Shown: positions 26,328 to 35,203 of the stretch, piece after piece
Layout: each line of letters opens with the position of its first letter
Position numbering within the stretch: position 1 is the first letter of the stretch
Source: Sediminibacterium sp.
Lineage (GTDB): Bacteria; Bacteroidota; Bacteroidia; Chitinophagales; Chitinophagaceae
DNA: 64,000 bases
Reading direction: 5' to 3'
Assembly (NCBI RefSeq): GCF_030695065.1
Contig: NZ_JAUYTR010000011.1
Span: forward strand, 434,001-498,000
Position numbers and translations under genes: made by a program
Notes under the pieces: generated by a model
Database searches by the model: none
What the model was told of the DNA's origin: nothing
Seen by the model: only the letters and a program-made list of their open reading frames with translations

Positions 26328-28175
26328 CTATAACATTTTCGAAATCGCATCCACCAATTCCCCTTTCGTAATAGGTACACCCATGATTTTGTTGTAGCCT
26401 TTTGCATCTACTAAATATTCATCACGAATGATTTTAATCAATTGGCCATTGTTGATTTCTGGAATCAATACTTGATCAAAATTGGCAATGATTTCTCCTA
26501 AGTTACTAGGGAATGGACGCAGGTAACGAATATGCGCATGGCTCACGGCATGGCCCGCTGCTTGCAATTCTAATACAGCACTTTTGATGGCACCATAAGT
26601 AGAGCCCCATCCGAGTACCAATACTTTACCTTTTGATGGGCCACTGTCAATGGTTTGTAATGGAATATATTTTGCAATCAAGTCTACTTTAGCCTGACGA
26701 ACTTTCACCATATGCTGGTGGTTTTCTGGCTCATAACTGATATTACCTGTAACGTCTTGTTTTTCTAATCCACCAATACGATGTTCTAAGCCTGCAGTAC
26801 CGGGAACAGCCCATGGTCTGGCTAATTTTTCATCGCGTTTATATGGCATGAACTTAGGTTCATCTTCTGCTAATCCTTTTTTGAAGCTTACGGGTATTGC
26901 TGGCAAGTCTGCACTTTGAGGGAACTTCCAAGGCTCTGCTCCATTGGCAATATATCCATCACTTAACAAAATCACCGGTGTCATATGTTGAATAGCAATT
27001 CTTACCGATTCAAATGCCACATCAAAACAATCAGATGGTGTGGCTGATGCAATCACTGGCATAGGACATTCCCCATTTCTTCCGTAATAAGCTTGCAACA
27101 AATCGCTCTGTTCTGTTTTGGTTGGCAATCCAGTGGATGGGCCACCTCTTTGGATATTGATGATCACCAAAGGAATTTCTAGCATCACGGCCAATCCCAT
27201 GGCTTCTGTTTTCAATGCCATACCTGGGCCTGATGTAGTAGTGATGCCGATTGATCCACCATAGCTTGCACCAATCGCGGCGGTGATCCCCGCAATCTCA
27301 TCTTCTGCCTGAAATGTTCTTACACCAAAACTTTTGTACTTACTTAAATCGTGTAAAATATCTGAAGCAGGTGTAATAGGATATGTTCCTAAAAACAAAG
27401 GCAGCCCCGATTTTTCGCCAGCCGCAATCAACCCTATGGCCAATGCCTGATTACCCATAATGCTGCGATACAAGCCAGCAGGCATTTTGGCTTTCTCTAC
27501 GGTATACCTTGATGTAAATGTTTCAGTTGTGTCTCCGTAATTGTATCCAGCTTGCAACACTTTAATATTACTCTGCAGAATGTTTTCTTTCTTTCCAAAT
27601 TTCTCTTGTAAAAAATCGATGGTATTGTCTAGTTTTCTATTGTACATCCAATAGATATAGCCCAATACAAACATATTCTTTGCACGGTCTCTTTCCTTGG
27701 TACCTAAATCGGTAAATTCTTTTAATGCTTCACGTGTTAGTTTGGTCACGTCAATTTTGATGACTTCAAATGAATCCAAACTACCATCTTCTAAAGGATT
27801 CACGCCTTCTGGATAATTAGCTAGTCGTAAATTCTTTGCATCAAAACCATCAATATTTACAATGATTTTACCACCAGGCTTAATGGCTTTCAAATTCACT
27901 TTTAATGCAGCTGCATTCATAGCCACCAACACATCTGCAATATCTCCTGGTGTAAATACTTTATTAGAAGAAAAATGTAACTGAAATCCACTCACCCCTG
28001 GAACCGTTCCGATTGGGGCCCTGATTTCTGCGGGAAAGTCTGGAAAAGTAGCCAGATCTATCCCTAACAATGCCGTATTATTGGTAAACTGTTGACCCGT
28101 TAATTGCATCCCATCACCACTATCCCCTGCAAATTTGATTACCACACTTTGTAAAACCGACTCTTTGTTATTCAT
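26328..28175 (-). CDS. korA: 2-oxoacid:ferredoxin oxidoreductase, fused gamma-alpha subunit
   Basis: A 615-residue fusion. Residues 1-190 are the gamma domain (KFAGDSGDGMQLTGQQF), the rest the alpha/pyrimidine-binding part (GNQALAIGLIAAG, YPITPASDILHDL, EDEIAGITAAIGASYGG, TTSGPGMALKTEA). The order matches 2-oxoglutarate:ferredoxin oxidoreductase KorA of Bacteroidota, which oxidises 2-oxoglutarate to succinyl-CoA. The TPP-binding beta subunit (KorB), often adjacent, is not in this window: downstream lie two unknown secreted proteins. A -7 element is at 28194-28201. The exact oxoacid is inferred. Confidence 0.93.
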   Translation of the reverse strand: MNNKESVLQSVVIKFAGDSGDGMQLTGQQFTNNTALLGIDLATFPDFPAEIRAPIGTVPGVSGFQLHFSSNKVFTPGDIADVLVAMNAAALKVNLKAIKPGGKIIVNIDGFDAKNLRLANYPEGVNPLEDGSLDSFEVIKIDVTKLTREALKEFTDLGTKERDRAKNMFVLGYIYWMYNRKLDNTIDFLQEKFGKKENILQSNIKVLQAGYNYGDTTETFTSRYTVEKAKMPAGLYRSIMGNQALAIGLIAAGEKSGLPLFLGTYPITPASDILHDLSKYKSFGVRTFQAEDEIAGITAAIGASYGGSIGITTTSGPGMALKTEAMGLAVMLEIPLVIINIQRGGPSTGLPTKTEQSDLLQAYYGRNGECPMPVIASATPSDCFDVAFESVRIAIQHMTPVILLSDGYIANGAEPWKFPQSADLPAIPVSFKKGLAEDEPKFMPYKRDEKLARPWAVPGTAGLEHRIGGLEKQDVTGNISYEPENHQHMVKVRQAKVDLIAKYIPLQTIDSGPSKGKVLVLGWGSTYGAIKSAVLELQAAGHAVSHAHIRYLRPFPSNLGEIIANFDQVLIPEINNGQLIKIIRDEYLVDAKGYNKIMGVPITKGELVDAISKML

Positions 28176-28193
28176 CTATGCTAATTGAGAGGG

Positions 28194-28201
28194 CAAAGTT
28201 A
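28194..28201 (-). promoter_or_regulatory. Bacteroidota -7 promoter element for korA (TAACTTTG)
   Basis: On the minus strand a perfect TAnnTTTG 18 bases before the korA ATG. Confidence 0.6.
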
Positions 28202-28310
28202 CCAATTTTGGGGGGCATCTAAACTGTCCTTTCGGCATCTTTTGTGCAATTATTGCCATTTTCGTAAACAAAATCCGGTTTAGAACTTGTTAAAGCGCAT
28301 GATTGCCCCC

Positions 28311-28340
28311 TTGGAATGAAATTTGTTTATAGTAGATTTG
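28311..28340 (+). promoter_or_regulatory. Complete Bacteroidota promoter (TTG-N19-TAGATTTG)
   Basis: TTG at 28311-28313, 19-base spacer and TAGATTTG at 28333-28340 fit both consensus elements. The ATG of the Bax-inhibitor-like gene follows 19 bases later. This is the best promoter in the window. Confidence 0.75.
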
Positions 28341-28359
28341 AAACAGAAAAAAATTCAAT

Positions 28360-29127
28360 ATGGCAATTTTTAAATCGGGTAACCCTACCCTTACAGAAAA
28401 GATGTTTGATAAAAGCCACGAAATGGCTGCTGCCAATATGGGCACGATGACTGTTAGAGGCGCTATCAACAAATTTGGTTTTATGATGCTGATGCTGATT
28501 GCAGGTGCAGCATACAACTGGAATTTATACGAACAACTAAAGCAAGATACCATGATGACCCTCATGTGGGTAGGTATTATTGGTGGATTAATTTCTGCTT
28601 TAGCAATTAGCTTTAAACCCAATTGGGCACCTGTTTTGGCGCCGCTATACGCACTATTAGAAGGCTTATTCATTGGAGCTATTTCTGCTATAATGAACGC
28701 AGCATTTGCTGAGTCTTATCCTGGATTAATTATGCAGGCAGTGGGTCTTACATTTGGTGTAGCATTGGCCATGTTCTTACTGTATAATTTTCGCATTATC
28801 AGCGCTACCCAGCGTTTTAAATCAATAGTATTTACCGCTACATTAGGTATTGGTATCTTTTACTTAATCACCATGGTATTGCGCATGTTTGGCGTGAACG
28901 TTAGCTTCATGTACGACAGTAGTCTATTAAGCATTGGCATCAGCTTATTTGTAGTGGCAATTGCAGCGTTAAACCTAATCATGGACTTTGATATGATTGA
29001 GCAAGGTGCTGAAAGAGGTGCTCCTAAATTCATGGAATGGTATGGTGCTTTCGGCTTAATGGTAACCATTGTTTGGTTGTACATTGAAATGCTTAAATTA
29101 TTAAGCAAGCTCAGCAGCAGAGATTAA
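28360..29127 (+). CDS. Bax inhibitor-1/YccA family membrane protein
   Basis: A 255-residue protein with about seven membrane segments. MTVRGAINKFGFMMLMLIAGAAY, FKPNWAPVLAPLYALLEGLFIGAIS and MDFDMIEQGAERGAPKFMEWYGAFGL are typical of the YbhL/YccA group, whose C-terminal acidic pair forms a proton- or calcium-linked gate in the structurally studied BsYetJ. Role in this organism unknown. Single gene with its own promoter (28311) and terminator (29150). Confidence 0.93.
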   Translation: MAIFKSGNPTLTEKMFDKSHEMAAANMGTMTVRGAINKFGFMMLMLIAGAAYNWNLYEQLKQDTMMTLMWVGIIGGLISALAISFKPNWAPVLAPLYALLEGLFIGAISAIMNAAFAESYPGLIMQAVGLTFGVALAMFLLYNFRIISATQRFKSIVFTATLGIGIFYLITMVLRMFGVNVSFMYDSSLLSIGISLFVVAIAALNLIMDFDMIEQGAERGAPKFMEWYGAFGLMVTIVWLYIEMLKLLSKLSSRD

Positions 29128-29149
29128 TTTTTATCAAATTTTATATTGA

Positions 29150-29177
29150 AAGCCTCGAAGCAATTCGGGGCTTTTTT
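29150..29177 (+). terminator. Rho-independent terminator
   Basis: AAGCCTCGAA pairs with TTCGGGGCTT (one G-U) around the loop GCAA, followed by six T. Located 22 bases after the Bax-inhibitor-like gene. Confidence 0.85.
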
Positions 29178-29256
29178 GATGGAATGTTTCAAGACTTTTC
29201 ATTCGGGAAGCTCCACAAATAGGGTTAACTTTATTGCCTAATAATGTATTATAGCC

Positions 29257-31260
29257 ATGGATTTTAATCGGGAACAGTTCAGCAATGAAGAATTGATTTA
29301 TCTCTATCGCAATTTGTTGTTGCCAAGAATGATTGAAGAAAAAATGTTGGTGCTCTTGCGTCAGGGAAAAATCAGTAAATGGTTTAGTGGGATTGGGCAG
29401 GAAGCCATTGCAGTGGGCGCTACATTGGCCATGGCCAACGATGAATGGATTATGCCGCTGCACAGAAATTTAGGTGTATTCACTTCTAGGCAAATGCCTT
29501 TGAATAAATTATTTAGACAATGGCAGGGCAATAAAGATGGGTATAGTAAAGGGAGGGAGCGAAGCTTTCACTTTGGATCGAAGCCTTATCATATTTGCGG
29601 AATGATTTCTCATTTAGGTCCGCAGTTAGCCATTGCCGATGGTGTTGCATTGGCTTATGCTTTAAGAAAAGAAGCAAAAGCTTCTGTTGCATTTTCAGGA
29701 GATGGCGGAACCAGTGAAGGTGATTTTCATGAAGCGTTGAATGTGGCAGCAGTTTGGAATTTGCCGGTCATATTTATTATTGAAAATAATGGATACGGTT
29801 TAAGCACCCCCGTAAACGAACAATACAAATGCGAGCAATTGGTAGACAAAGCCAAGGGCTATGGAATGGAAGGCATTCGCATTGATGGCAATAATATTTT
29901 AACAGTATTCAATACCATCAAAGGAGTAAGAGACTATTGCATTAAAAATCAAAAGCCATATTTTATTGAGTGCATGACTTTTAGAATGCGCGGACATGAA
30001 GAAGCCAGCGGCACTAAATATGTACCCAAAGAATTGTTTGAAGAATGGGGACATAAAGACCCAGTAAAAAAATACGAGCAGTTTCTGATTAACGAACAAG
30101 TGATTACCGAAATGGGTATTGCGGATATTAGAAACGAGTTCAGGCAATATATTGAAACAGAATTAGCGGATGCATTCAACGCCAATGAAATGGTGGTGGA
30201 TACTGCAGAAGAAATAGCCGATGTATTCGCACCTAAAAAATCAATAGAAGGCGTTATTGAATTAGACAATAATCAAGCAGCCGCAGCAACTCCTTCAAGA
30301 GAAGCCAGACTAGTTGATGCAATTTCCGAAGGCTTACATATGAGCATGGAAAAGCACGAGAACCTAGTATTGATGGGGCAAGACATTGCAGAATATGGAG
30401 GTGCATTTAAAATTACCGAAGGCTTTGTAGAGAAATTTGGAAAGGAAAGAGTGCGCAACACACCGCTTTGCGAAAGTGCCATTGTAGGTACTTGCTTAGG
30501 TATGAGTTTGGAGGGATTTAAAACCGTGATGGAAATGCAGTTCGCTGATTTTGTGACAGTGGGCTTTAATCAAATCGTCAATAACTTAGCTAAGATTCAT
30601 TATCGTTGGGGACAAAACGCCGATGTGGTTGTTCGCATGCCAACTGGTGGTGGAGTTGGTGCTGGACCATTTCATTCGCAAAGCAATGAAGCTTGGTTTA
30701 CCCATGTGCCCGGTTTAAAAGTGGTTTATCCATCCAACCCGCACGATGCAAAGGGTTTAATGATTGCCGCAATCAATGATCCTAATCCAGTTTTATTTTT
30801 TGAACACAAAGCACTCTATAGAAGCATTAGTGGAAAATTACCGCAAGCCTATTATGAAGTTGCCATAGGAAAAGCCATTACGGTAAAAGAAGGAGACGAT
30901 ATCAGCATTATTACTTATGGAGCTGGTGTGCACTGGGCATTAGAATACCAAGAAGCGCATCCAGAAATCTCCCAGCATATTATAGACTTGAGAACATTGG
31001 CCCCTCTAGACTATTCCGCTATTAAAGCTGCTGTTGAACAAACAGGTAAAGTATTGATACTACATGAAGACAATTTAGTAGGTGGCATCGGTGGAGAAAT
31101 TAGTGCATGGATCAGTGAACATTGTTTTGAATTATTGGATGCGCCTGTGTTGAGATGCGCTTCCTTAGATACGCCTATTCCATTTAATATTGAATTGGAA
31201 AAAAACTATATGGCCAAGAGCCGATTAGATGAACAGGTACAGCAATTGCTTAATTATTAA
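29257..31260 (+). CDS. Fused alpha-beta E1 component of a 2-oxoacid dehydrogenase complex
   Basis: A 667-residue fusion. The N-terminal half is E1 alpha with the thiamine diphosphate motif GDGGTSEGDFHEAL...ENN (about residues 148-178) and phosphorylation-loop-like MRGHEEASGT; the C-terminal half from about residue 345 is E1 beta (LMGQDIAEYGGAFKITEGF, MPTGGGVGAGPFHSQS). It most resembles the branched-chain or acetoin/pyruvate-type E1 that feeds a lipoyl E2. No E2 or E3 gene lies nearby. It is followed after 9 bases by a serine hydrolase gene. Substrate preference is not resolved by reading. Confidence 0.92.
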   Translation: MDFNREQFSNEELIYLYRNLLLPRMIEEKMLVLLRQGKISKWFSGIGQEAIAVGATLAMANDEWIMPLHRNLGVFTSRQMPLNKLFRQWQGNKDGYSKGRERSFHFGSKPYHICGMISHLGPQLAIADGVALAYALRKEAKASVAFSGDGGTSEGDFHEALNVAAVWNLPVIFIIENNGYGLSTPVNEQYKCEQLVDKAKGYGMEGIRIDGNNILTVFNTIKGVRDYCIKNQKPYFIECMTFRMRGHEEASGTKYVPKELFEEWGHKDPVKKYEQFLINEQVITEMGIADIRNEFRQYIETELADAFNANEMVVDTAEEIADVFAPKKSIEGVIELDNNQAAAATPSREARLVDAISEGLHMSMEKHENLVLMGQDIAEYGGAFKITEGFVEKFGKERVRNTPLCESAIVGTCLGMSLEGFKTVMEMQFADFVTVGFNQIVNNLAKIHYRWGQNADVVVRMPTGGGVGAGPFHSQSNEAWFTHVPGLKVVYPSNPHDAKGLMIAAINDPNPVLFFEHKALYRSISGKLPQAYYEVAIGKAITVKEGDDISIITYGAGVHWALEYQEAHPEISQHIIDLRTLAPLDYSAIKAAVEQTGKVLILHEDNLVGGIGGEISAWISEHCFELLDAPVLRCASLDTPIPFNIELEKNYMAKSRLDEQVQQLLNY

Positions 31261-31269
31261 TTCCCTCTT

Positions 31270-32817
31270 ATGCAATCAATGGTAAAAAGAATAACTACAA
31301 TCGTATACACATGTTGTAGTGTAATAATTGCAACCGCTCAACCAAATCCGAATGAGCAATACCAAACACCTTTTTTTGCAGACAAGGACAGAGCAGCAAA
31401 AGTGAAAGCAATCGCACCGGTGATTCAATCCATGTACAGCAATTATGCAAAAGCCAATCACTTCCCCAGCTTTTCATTTGGCGTAGTGGTAGACGGTGAA
31501 TTGATCGTGAGTGGCAGTGAAGGATATAGCAACATCACTAATCAAACAAAAGCCAATACAAGAACCATGTATCGCATTGCTTCAATGAGCAAAAGCGTTA
31601 CCGCCATGGCCATCATTAAATTAAGAGACGAAGGAAAATTAAAATTAGACGACCCTGTTTCCAACTATATTCCTGAATTAAAAAACCAGGCACTCACCAA
31701 AGATGCAGCTCCAATAACCATTAGAGAATTACTTACGCATTCCAGTGGATTACCCGAAGATAACCCATGGGGAGACAGACAATTGGCTGATACAGAGGAA
31801 GAATTAATTGAGCTGTTTAAAAAGCAATTGAGTTTTTCGAATGTAAATGGAACTGAATACGAATACAGCAATGTTGGTTTTGCCACATTGGGTTTAATCA
31901 TTAAAAAAGTAACGGGCCTATCCTATAGCGAATACATCAACCAACATTTTTTTAAAAGATTGGGTATGCAAGCTGCCTGGGACTATCGCAAAGTTCCTAC
32001 TGACCAATTGGCCAAAGGCTATCGTTATGTAAATGATTCTTTTAAAGAAGAACCATTGTTACCCGATGGTATTTATGGGGCAATGGGGGGATTAATCACC
32101 TCTGTTGAATCATTCAGTAAGTACATGGCAATGCACCAACAAGCGTGGCCAGCAAGAAATGACGCAGAAAACATTATCATCAATAGAAGTAGTATCCGCG
32201 AAATGCACCAACCTTGGCGATTTGCTTCCATGAACCCATATTTCAATTATGGAAATGGAATTGCTTGCCCTGCAGTTTCAGCCTATGGATATGGACTGAA
32301 TATTTTTAGAGACTGTAATAACAAAGTATATGTAGGACATAGTGGCGGATTACCAGGCTTCGGAAGCAATTGGCGCATCATGCCTGAATACGGCATCGGC
32401 GTAGTGTTGCTGGCAAATGTAACATATGCACCCACTTCATCAATTAATTTAAAAGTATTGGATAGTGTAATAAAGTTAGCAGGTTTAAAGCCGATTCAAT
32501 TACCAGTCTCCACTATTTTGAATCAGCGCAAAAATGAATTGGTAAAATTGTTACCTAATTTTTCTAACGCAAAAAAATCGGGCATTTTTGCGGAAAACTT
32601 TTTTGATGACTACTATACCGATTCTTTGGTAAAGCAAGCCACAACTGCTTTTCAAACAATTGGCAAAATCACTAAAATTGAAGAACTGATTCCAGAGAAT
32701 CAACTCCGCGGCTCCTTCATCATCCATGGAGAAAAAGGAAAACTAAAAATCTTCTTTACCCTTACACCAGAGAATCCTGCATTAATTCAGGAGTATCGGT
32801 TGAGTGTGGTGAAGTGA
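31270..32817 (+). CDS. Secreted serine hydrolase, beta-lactamase (class C) family
   Basis: A 515-residue protein. Signal peptide (residues 4-24; an inner ATG at 31279 is an alternative start). The active-site motif SxxK is in RIASMSKSVTAMA (about residue 108), the second motif YSN in EYEYSNVGF, and the third as HSGGLPG in place of KTG. This fits the serine hydrolase/esterase branch of Pfam beta-lactamase rather than a true cephalosporinase. C-terminal about 110 residues form an extra strand-rich tail. The last 45 codons are repeated in decayed form at 33477-33616. Confidence 0.9.
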   Translation: MQSMVKRITTIVYTCCSVIIATAQPNPNEQYQTPFFADKDRAAKVKAIAPVIQSMYSNYAKANHFPSFSFGVVVDGELIVSGSEGYSNITNQTKANTRTMYRIASMSKSVTAMAIIKLRDEGKLKLDDPVSNYIPELKNQALTKDAAPITIRELLTHSSGLPEDNPWGDRQLADTEEELIELFKKQLSFSNVNGTEYEYSNVGFATLGLIIKKVTGLSYSEYINQHFFKRLGMQAAWDYRKVPTDQLAKGYRYVNDSFKEEPLLPDGIYGAMGGLITSVESFSKYMAMHQQAWPARNDAENIIINRSSIREMHQPWRFASMNPYFNYGNGIACPAVSAYGYGLNIFRDCNNKVYVGHSGGLPGFGSNWRIMPEYGIGVVLLANVTYAPTSSINLKVLDSVIKLAGLKPIQLPVSTILNQRKNELVKLLPNFSNAKKSGIFAENFFDDYYTDSLVKQATTAFQTIGKITKIEELIPENQLRGSFIIHGEKGKLKIFFTLTPENPALIQEYRLSVVK

Positions 32818-32818
32818 T

Positions 32819-33478
32819 TTACCGAATAATCTCCAACGCCTTCCCCTCCCACTTCGGAAATAATATGCCGTTATTGTTGATGCCTAAATGTTTATTCGCC
32901 ACGCCGCTAAACACCGATCTAAAATCAGTTGTAACGGGAAGATCTCGTTGGTCTTCTAATTGGTCTTTGGCCAATGAGCCTATTTGTTGATACAGTTTTC
33001 CGCCTTGTACATCATTGCCTAAAATAAAGGAACAACTGGCTCTTCCATGATCGGTGCCACCTGTTCCGTTTTGTGCAACCGTTCTGCCAAACTCGGTCAT
33101 GGTCATTACGGTTACATCATCTTGGTAAGCACCCATATCATTCCAAAATGCTGCAATGCTATCGCTAAAGTCTCGCACGTTGCGAGCGAATACGCCGTTG
33201 AGGGTACCTTGGTTAAAATGTGTGTCCCATCCCCCACTCTCTGCAAATGCCACTTCCAATCCTATGTTCATTTTGATGAGTACGGCAATTTGTTTTAATG
33301 AATTACCGAGTGGACTGTTGGGGTATACTACGCCCGCTACGGGTTGATAATTTTTAATATCATTTACATTCAGCATTTTCAACGCTTCAAAACTTTCTTT
33401 GCCTGCTCTATTCAATAAACGATTGCTGGTTTGTTCATACAATTCTTCAAATGAACCTGCTGTTAAATTAGCAGCCAT
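32819..33478 (-). pseudogene. C-terminal fragment of a DUF1501 protein
   Basis: A 219-residue open frame that matches only the second half of DUF1501 proteins (normally over 400 residues with a Tat signal): AFAESGGWDTHFNQG, MTMTEFGRTVAQNGTGGTDHGRA, DLPVTTDFRSVFSGV. The ATG at 33476-33478 lies exactly where homology to another gene's tail begins, so it is an accidental start and the N-terminal half is missing. The reading frame itself is intact, suggesting a recent truncation. Its stop lies 1 base from the stop of the convergent serine hydrolase. Confidence 0.82.
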
Positions 33479-33616
33479 TGAAGAACTGATTCAAGAAAAC
33501 CAATTACATGGTTCCATCATCATAAATGCAGTAAAAGGAAAACTTAACGTCATTTTTACACTTACATAAGACAATCCTTTATTGATTCAGGAGTATAGGT
33601 TGAGTATGGTAAAGTC
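33477..33616 (+). pseudogene. 3' tail of a second serine hydrolase gene
   Basis: Translated on the plus strand this gives IEELIQENQLHGS, then KGKLNVIFTLT, a stop, and LIQEYRLSMVK. It parallels the end of the intact hydrolase (IEELIPENQLRGS, KGKLKIFFTLT, LIQEYRLSVVK). There is no upstream part, and one stop codon interrupts it, so it is a remnant. Confidence 0.8.
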
Positions 33617-33760
33617 TAAAAAATCTAATTTAAACATAGACATGATTATAAATTTTCTAATGAACCATCATCCATTTACTAACGCAAAAAATACCTTACT
33701 CTCTACACTAGATTTCACATTGTTTCTTTTAGCAATAACTAAATAGCCTCTTGACTTAAA

Positions 33761-34273
33761 TCATAATTGCGGATTATTTTTAACAAATTTTATACAAAAA
33801 CTAAGGGGGTTAATACAAAGCGATACTGATTTCATTGAATAGACCGTAGCATTTGTTATAATGTTCCACATAAGAAAAAGCATGGTTTTGTCTCTAAGGT
33901 TATGTTTTGCCTTAATGCCAAAAGCATCTAATTCAAATACCATCGCTGCCGGGGCAAACTGTAGATGGTTGTCTATTTTAATTTGCTTGTGGGGATTTTC
34001 TGTATACATCTCATCTTTAAATTCTCCGTTTAATCATTGCAGCCCTTCATCTTCAATGGCAGTAAAATCGTATGCTACCATTAAGCCGGGTATGATGTAA
34101 GACTTTACGTTGAATGACTTTTTGTGGGGCGGCAATTGCCAGGAAAGATTTTGCCGTGCTTAGTCCTGAATATAAAGAATACTGGTAGAAGAATCGGTAA
34201 CCTGTGCATTGGCACTTATTCCCAACATGAATAATGATATTACAAAAACAGTGCTTGATTTAGAGTATTGCAT
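33761..34273 (-). pseudogene. Decayed PAP2-phosphatase-like secreted protein
   Basis: On the minus strand an ATG at 34273 begins a good signal peptide (MQYSKSSTVFVISLFMLG...ANAQ) that meets a stop after about 34 codons. Shifted frames continue as KSFLAIAAPQKVI and, at 33761-34009, LQFAPAAMVFELDAFGIKAKHNLRDKTMLFL, which resembles the N-terminal part of membrane-anchored PAP2 phosphatases of Bacteroidota. The catalytic KxxxxxxRP and PSGH motifs are absent. The PAP2 label is a memory-based match and may be wrong; that the gene is broken is clear. Confidence 0.5.
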
Positions 34274-34339
34274 GATGATTGAATTAATGAAAACTTCTAA
34301 ATGAATTCTGTACAAATTCTGAATGGGAAATAAGCTGAT

Positions 34340-34372
34340 AAAAAAAAGGGGATGTATCGTACATACACCCCC
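34340..34372 (-). terminator. Rho-independent terminator of the PepSY-like gene
   Basis: On the minus strand GGGGGTGTAT pairs with ATACATCCCC (one G-U) around a 5-base loop, followed by eight T. Located 49 bases after the stop of the PepSY-like gene. Confidence 0.8.
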
Positions 34373-34420
34373 TAGCCATTAACCCTTATCCTTAGCTTAT
34401 GAAAGCCTAACCATGAAAAA

Positions 34421-34864
34421 TCAATCTTTTATTTCTTTTAAGAATTTACCGGCGGCATCAAATATCACATCCTTACCTTTCACTTCTGCTTCGTAATTCA
34501 CTTCACCATTAGCTTTGGTGATTTTTGCGGCCTCACTTATTTTACCCAATTTATGCTGGGTTATATAGCTGTTGGCTGCTGCTGGCAATTGAGTAACGGG
34601 TATCTCCATTTCTGTTTCTTCCACCGTGCCGTTAGAATTGTACAGCACACTCATTTCATGCCCGTTGTGCTTAAAGCCAGCTTCGAACTTACCGTCTTCG
34701 TTATCCCATTTGGCTTTTGTGCCGGGATATTGTTTTTCAAACGCCTGCTTTACAGAGGCAGGAACATTTGCATGTGCTTTCTTTTCATTTTTTTCATGAT
34801 TTTGTGCAAAAGTGGCGGTTGTAATAGAAGCTGCTGCAACCATCAGCATTAAATACTTTTTCAT
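34421..34864 (-). CDS. PepSY-like periplasmic protein
   Basis: A 147-residue protein with a signal peptide (MKKYLMLMVAAASITTATFAQ). Two repeats of the small PepSY-like fold (VPASVKQAFEKQYPGTKAKWDNEDGKFEAGF and the second at about residues 85-147, AANSYITQHKLGKISEAAKI). Such proteins are often next to two-component systems in Bacteroidota, and one lies 339 bases upstream on the same strand. Function unknown; possibly an inhibitor or ligand-binding protein. It has its own terminator. Confidence 0.85.
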   Translation of the reverse strand: MKKYLMLMVAAASITTATFAQNHEKNEKKAHANVPASVKQAFEKQYPGTKAKWDNEDGKFEAGFKHNGHEMSVLYNSNGTVEETEMEIPVTQLPAAANSYITQHKLGKISEAAKITKANGEVNYEAEVKGKDVIFDAAGKFLKEIKD

Positions 34865-35203
34865 TTTGTTTGTTTTTTAATTTTTAAAATATAATTGTAA
34901 AGCTTTAATTCAATTCTGTAGAAAGACTGTAGTTTTTATACAGCGTAAAGATTTTAACGTTTCCTCAAAACTGTTACCTAACTTTTATAAAATCTCCTTC
35001 CTTAGTTTACAGGATTTGTTTACTTCCGGTACTCACTCTGTACTGCATTTCCTTGTAGTTGATGTAAACCACTTTCATAAAAAAATATCGAAAATAGAAT
35101 CATTGCTTTTATAAATAACAAGTGGCACATGAACTTTAATAATTAAGTAGATATATAATACGTAAATTAATTCGTGATATTTAAATGAAATCTTAAAAAT
35201 AAT
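34865..35203. other. 339-base intergenic region, no gene seen
   Basis: AT-rich spacer between the PepSY-like gene and the upstream sensor kinase, both on the minus strand. It probably holds the PepSY-like gene's promoter and the kinase's 3' end signals, but I could identify no perfect -7 element, hairpin with T-run or reading frame worth reporting. Confidence 0.6.

Noticed and set aside
31270..32817. True class C beta-lactamase
   Set aside because: The third motif is HSGG instead of KTG and the protein is much longer than AmpC.
33047..33347. Plus-strand frames within the DUF1501 fragment
   Set aside because: Antisense to clear DUF1501 homology; no independent support.
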